In this document: piece by piece, positions 36,697-39,707 of the stretch
How the letters are laid out: each line of letters starts with the position of its first letter
How positions within the stretch are numbered: position 1 is the first letter of the stretch
Assembly (NCBI RefSeq): GCF_000271845.1
Contig: NZ_JH719395.1
Span: forward strand, 492,218-531,924
Source: Rhizobium leguminosarum bv. trifolii WSM2297
GTDB taxonomy: Bacteria > Pseudomonadota > Alphaproteobacteria > Rhizobiales > Rhizobiaceae
Length of the DNA stretch: 39,707 nt
Reading direction: 5' to 3'
The notes under the pieces: model-generated
What the model was told of the DNA's origin: nothing
The model's input: the letters and a program-made list of their open reading frames with translations, nothing else
Database searches by the model: none
Translations under genes and position numbers: made by a program

Positions 36697-38222
36697 TGAC
36701 GGTCCTCGTCAACCCGACGGCGCTGAGCAATCATAAAGCGCGCGATTTCAACATGCTGATCGACGGCAAATGGGAGGCCGGCGCCGCCGATCCGATCGAG
36801 CGTGTCGCGCCAAGCCATGGGGTCGTGGTCAGCCGGTTTCCGACCGGCAGCAGGAAGGATGCGGAGCGCGCTGTTGCCGCGGCACGCAAGGCCTTCGATC
36901 TTGGACCGTGGCCGCGGATGACCGCATCCGAACGGTCCGCCATCCTGCTCAAGGCGGCCGATTTGATCGCGGCGCGTTCAGAGGAGCTGGCATTTCTCGA
37001 TGCGATCGAGGCTGGAAAGCCGATCAGCCAGGTGCGGGGCGAAATTGCCGGCTCGGTCGACATCTGGCGCTATGCCGCGGCGCTTGCACGCGATCTCCAT
37101 GGCGAAAGCTACAATACGCTCGGCGACGGCACGCTCGGCGTCGTTCTGCGCGAAGCGATCGGCGTGGTCTCGATCATCACGCCCTGGAACTTCCCGTTCC
37201 TGATCGTCGGCCAGAAGCTGCCCTTTGCTTTGGCCGCAGGCTGCACGACCGTCGTCAAGCCCTCGGAACTGACATCGGGATCGACGCTGGTGCTGGGAGA
37301 AATCCTGCAGGAAGCCGGTATTCCGGAAGGCGTCGTCAATATTGTCACCGGCAGGGGACCTGAGGTCGGCGCGATCATGACGTCGCATCCCGACGTCGAC
37401 ATGGTCTCCTTCACCGGCTCGACCGGTGTCGGAAAACTGACGATGGCGAATGCCGCTCAGACGCTGAAAAAGGTCTCGCTGGAACTCGGCGGCAAGAACC
37501 CGCAGATCGTCTTCCCGGATGCCGATCTCGATGCCTTTGTCGATGCCGCGGTCTTCGGCGCCTATTTCAATGCCGGCGAGTGCTGCAATGCCGGCTCGCG
37601 GCTGATCCTGCACAAGTCGATCGCTGCCGATGTCGTCACGCGGATTGCCGAACTGTCGAAGGCGGTCAAGGTCGGCGATCCCCTCGATCCCGCAACGCAG
37701 GTCGGCGCAATCATCACGCCGCAGCATCTGGAGAAGATCTCGGGATATGTCGCCGGCGCCAGGAGCAGCGGCGCCCGTGTCGCCCATGGCGGCGAGACGC
37801 TCGACCTCGGCATGGGGCAGTTCATGTCGCCGACCATCCTCGAAGCGGTCACCCCCGACATGGCGGTGGCGCGCGAGGAAGTCTTTGGGCCGGTCCTATC
37901 GGTGCTGACCTTCGAAACAACAACAGAGGCGATCAGCATCGCCAATTCCATCGACTACGGCCTGTCGGCCGGTGTCTGGAGCCGCGATTTCGACACCTGC
38001 CTGACGATCGGCCGGGCTGTGCGGGCAGGGACGGTCTGGATGAACACCTTCATGGATGGCGCCTCGGAACTTCCCTTCGGCGGTTACAAGCAAAGCGGTC
38101 TCGGCCGCGAGCTCGGCCGCCATGCGGTCGAGGACTATACCGAGACCAAGACGCTAAACATGCATATCGGCAAGCGCACCAGCTGGTGGATGCCGCAGAC
38201 GGAAAGCCGGCTTAGCCGGTAA
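36696..38222 (+). CDS. NAD(P)-dependent aldehyde dehydrogenase
   Basis: A 508-residue aldehyde dehydrogenase of the broad betaine-aldehyde/phenylacetaldehyde type, oxidising an aldehyde to its acid. Visible are the PWNFP motif (163-167), the cofactor loop FTGSTGVGK (239-247), Glu263 in ELGGKN, and catalytic Cys297 in NAGECCNAGSR. The ATG at 36696 (TAATG overlap with the hydratase stop) is preferred over the one at 36690, since AAGGGAG then stands about 7 bases away. Its place after the hydratase suggests it oxidises an aldehyde made by the pathway. The C-terminal KRTSWWMPQTESRLSR is a short extension. Confidence 0.94.
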   Translation: MTVLVNPTALSNHKARDFNMLIDGKWEAGAADPIERVAPSHGVVVSRFPTGSRKDAERAVAAARKAFDLGPWPRMTASERSAILLKAADLIAARSEELAFLDAIEAGKPISQVRGEIAGSVDIWRYAAALARDLHGESYNTLGDGTLGVVLREAIGVVSIITPWNFPFLIVGQKLPFALAAGCTTVVKPSELTSGSTLVLGEILQEAGIPEGVVNIVTGRGPEVGAIMTSHPDVDMVSFTGSTGVGKLTMANAAQTLKKVSLELGGKNPQIVFPDADLDAFVDAAVFGAYFNAGECCNAGSRLILHKSIAADVVTRIAELSKAVKVGDPLDPATQVGAIITPQHLEKISGYVAGARSSGARVAHGGETLDLGMGQFMSPTILEAVTPDMAVAREEVFGPVLSVLTFETTTEAISIANSIDYGLSAGVWSRDFDTCLTIGRAVRAGTVWMNTFMDGASELPFGGYKQSGLGRELGRHAVEDYTETKTLNMHIGKRTSWWMPQTESRLSR

Positions 38223-38303
38223 TGAAACTACGCCTGAGGAGGGCGGATGATCGGTGCGGGAATGGTCCCGCATCTTCCAAAAAGGAACTGGGAGGTTCTT
38301 TCG

Positions 38304-39566
38304 ATGAATAGGTTTCTGACCACGACTGCGATGATCGCATTGGCTCTGGCCGGCGCGCATGTGTCCGCACGCGCTGCCGACGTGAAAGAAGTGCAGATGC
38401 TGCACTGGTGGACGTCGGGCGGCGAGGCTGCGGCACTGAACGTTCTGAAAGAGGATCTGTCGAAGGAAGGTTTTGCCTGGAAGGACGTGCCGGTTGCCGG
38501 CGGTGGCGGCGATGCGGCGATGACGGCGCTGAAGGCGATGGTGGCAGCCGGCACCTATCCGACGGCCTCGCAGATGCTCGGTTACACCGTGCTCGATTAT
38601 GCCCAGGCCGGCGTCATGGGTGACCTCACCGAGACGGCGAAGAAGGAAGGCTGGGACAAGTCGGTGCCGGCGGCGCTGCAGAAGTTCTCGGTTTATGACG
38701 GCAAGTGGGTCGCAGCCCCGGTCAACGTGCATTCGGTCAACTGGCTGTGGATCAACAAGGCGGTGATGGACAAGATCGGCGGCACCCAGCCGAAGACCTT
38801 CGACGATCTGATCGCCCTGCTCGACAAGGCGAAGGCTGCAGGCGTCATCCCGTTGGCGCTCGGCGGCCAGAACTGGCAGGAAGCGACGATGTTCGATTCC
38901 ATCGTGCTGTCGACCGGCGGACCGGAATTCTACAAGAAGGCCTTCAACGATCTCGACGAGGCGTCGCTGAAGTCGGACACGATGAAGAAGTCCTTCGATA
39001 ACCTGGCGAAGATCGTCAAATATGTCGATCCGAACTTCTCCGGCCGCGACTGGAACCTGGCGACCGCCATGGTGATCAAGGGCGATGCGCTGGTGCAGGT
39101 GATGGGCGACTGGGCCAAGGGCGAATTCGTCGCCGCCAAGAAGACCCCGGATACCGACTTCCTGTGCTACCGCTTCCCCGGCACTGAAGGCAGCGTCATC
39201 TACAACTCCGACATGTTCGGCATGTTCAATGTTCCCGACGACCGCAAGGCGGCGCAGGCAGCACTGGCAACCGCCACGCTGTCGAAGAGCTTCCAGTCGG
39301 CCTTCAACGTCGTCAAGGGTTCGGTTCCTGCTCGTACCGACGTTCCCGATACCGACTTCGACGCCTGCGGCAAGAAGGGCATCGCCGACCTGAAGGCCGC
39401 CAATGAGGGCGGCACGCTGTTCGGTTCGCTGGCTCAAGGTTACGGCGCGCCTCCGGCAATCGCCAATGCCTATAAGGACGTCGTCTCGAAGTTCGTCCAC
39501 GGTCAGATCAAGAGCTCCGACGAAGCCGTCACCCAGCTCGTCCAGGCGATCGACGACGCCCGCTGA
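38304..39566 (+). CDS. ABC sugar transporter substrate-binding protein (CUT1, glucose/mannose-like)
   Basis: A 420-residue periplasmic binding protein with a Sec signal peptide (about 1-24, ending ARA-A). The mature start VKEVQMLHWWTSGGEAAALNVLKEDLSKEGFAWKDVPVAGGGGDAAM resembles glucose/mannose-binding proteins of the GtsA/GltB type within family 1 of solute-binding proteins. GGAGG precedes the ATG at 38304. It lies 81 bp downstream of the aldehyde dehydrogenase. The permease and ATPase genes should follow beyond the window. Whether it imports the substrate of the CoA pathway or a sugar handled separately cannot be told. Confidence 0.92.
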   Translation: MNRFLTTTAMIALALAGAHVSARAADVKEVQMLHWWTSGGEAAALNVLKEDLSKEGFAWKDVPVAGGGGDAAMTALKAMVAAGTYPTASQMLGYTVLDYAQAGVMGDLTETAKKEGWDKSVPAALQKFSVYDGKWVAAPVNVHSVNWLWINKAVMDKIGGTQPKTFDDLIALLDKAKAAGVIPLALGGQNWQEATMFDSIVLSTGGPEFYKKAFNDLDEASLKSDTMKKSFDNLAKIVKYVDPNFSGRDWNLATAMVIKGDALVQVMGDWAKGEFVAAKKTPDTDFLCYRFPGTEGSVIYNSDMFGMFNVPDDRKAAQAALATATLSKSFQSAFNVVKGSVPARTDVPDTDFDACGKKGIADLKAANEGGTLFGSLAQGYGAPPAIANAYKDVVSKFVHGQIKSSDEAVTQLVQAIDDAR

Positions 39567-39586
39567 GATTGCTGCCGATGACAACG

Positions 39587-39611
39587 CTTCCCCGCGCACT
39601 TCGCGGGGAGG
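39587..39611 (+). terminator. Hairpin after the binding-protein gene
   Basis: CTTCCCCGCG (39587-39596) pairs with CGCGGGGAGG (39602-39611), with one G-U pair and a 5-nt loop. There is no T-run. Such hairpins are common between a binding-protein gene and its permease genes, where they stabilise the upstream mRNA and lower downstream expression. Confidence 0.6.
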
Positions 39612-39669
39612 CTTCAGGCTCCGCGCCGATCATGTGCGACATGACGCGCGGACCATCATGCAGGGTCAT

Positions 39670-39697
39670 CAGGCCCTATGATGCAGGCCCTATGATG
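39670..39697. repeat. Tandem 14-bp duplication before the next gene
   Basis: CAGGCCCTATGATG occurs twice in direct succession (39670-39683 and 39684-39697), followed by CAGGGGAGGA at the window end, a likely ribosome binding site for the next gene, presumably an ABC permease. Confidence 0.75.
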
Positions 39698-39707
39698 CAG
39701 GGGAGGA

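Noticed and set aside
38154..39599. 481-codon minus-strand open frame opposite the binding-protein gene
   Set aside because: Antisense shadow; rich in Arg, His and Asp in the manner of reverse-frame translations, and the plus-strand protein is clear.

Overview
The window looks like chromosome from an alphaproteobacterium of the Rhizobium etli / R. leguminosarum group. The signs are high GC with strongly GC-biased third codon positions, protein sequences and gene lengths typical of Rhizobiaceae, adk sitting between secY and rpsM with rpsD and rpmJ absent from the cluster, and a Rhizobium intergenic mosaic element (RIME-type double palindrome) at about 21455-21565.

Region 1 (41-16130) is the ribosomal super-operon, all on the plus strand: tuf, then the S10 block (rpsJ rplC rplD rplW rplB rpsS rplV rpsC rplP rpmC rpsQ), the spc block (rplN rplX rplE rpsN rpsH rplF rplR rpsE rpmD rplO secY adk) and the alpha block (rpsM rpsK rpoA rplQ). 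Many junctions overlap or are only a few bases long, so most genes are probably co-transcribed and translationally coupled. Several junctions nevertheless hold intrinsic-terminator-like hairpins (rpsQ/rplN, rplR/rpsE, rplO/secY, rpsM/rpsK, rpsK/rpoA), and a strong 14-bp terminator closes the cluster after rplQ.

Region 2 (16230-25504) is ordinary chromosomal housekeeping: a DUF2809 membrane protein, the periplasmic methionine sulfoxide repair pair msrP-msrQ, ilvD (branched-chain amino acid synthesis), an LprI-like secreted protein, a DUF1232 membrane protein, a DegP/DegQ-type periplasmic protease translationally coupled to rarA, a VIT/CCC1-like membrane protein and a DUF1883 protein.

Region 3 (25673-32898) is accessory in character, mostly single genes in alternating orientation: two secreted alpha/beta hydrolases (one lacking the nucleophile serine), a PanE-like reductase, an SDR oxidoreductase divergent from a LysR regulator, a nucleoside 2-deoxyribosyltransferase-like protein, a carboxymuconolactone decarboxylase/AhpD-like protein and a possible Imm6-type immunity protein with no toxin beside it.

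Region 4 (33170-39707) is a catabolic operon that continues past the window end: a LacI-family regulator with a perfect 14-bp operator lying between its own -35 and -10, a YdiF/propionate-type CoA-transferase, an enoyl-CoA hydratase, an NAD-dependent aldehyde dehydrogenase (these four with 1-8 nt overlaps), then the binding protein of a glucose/mannose-like CUT1 ABC importer. The layout suggests inducible uptake and CoA-dependent breakdown of an unidentified substrate. This is the most interesting system in the window. No tRNA, rRNA, CRISPR array, insertion sequence or prophage gene was seen.
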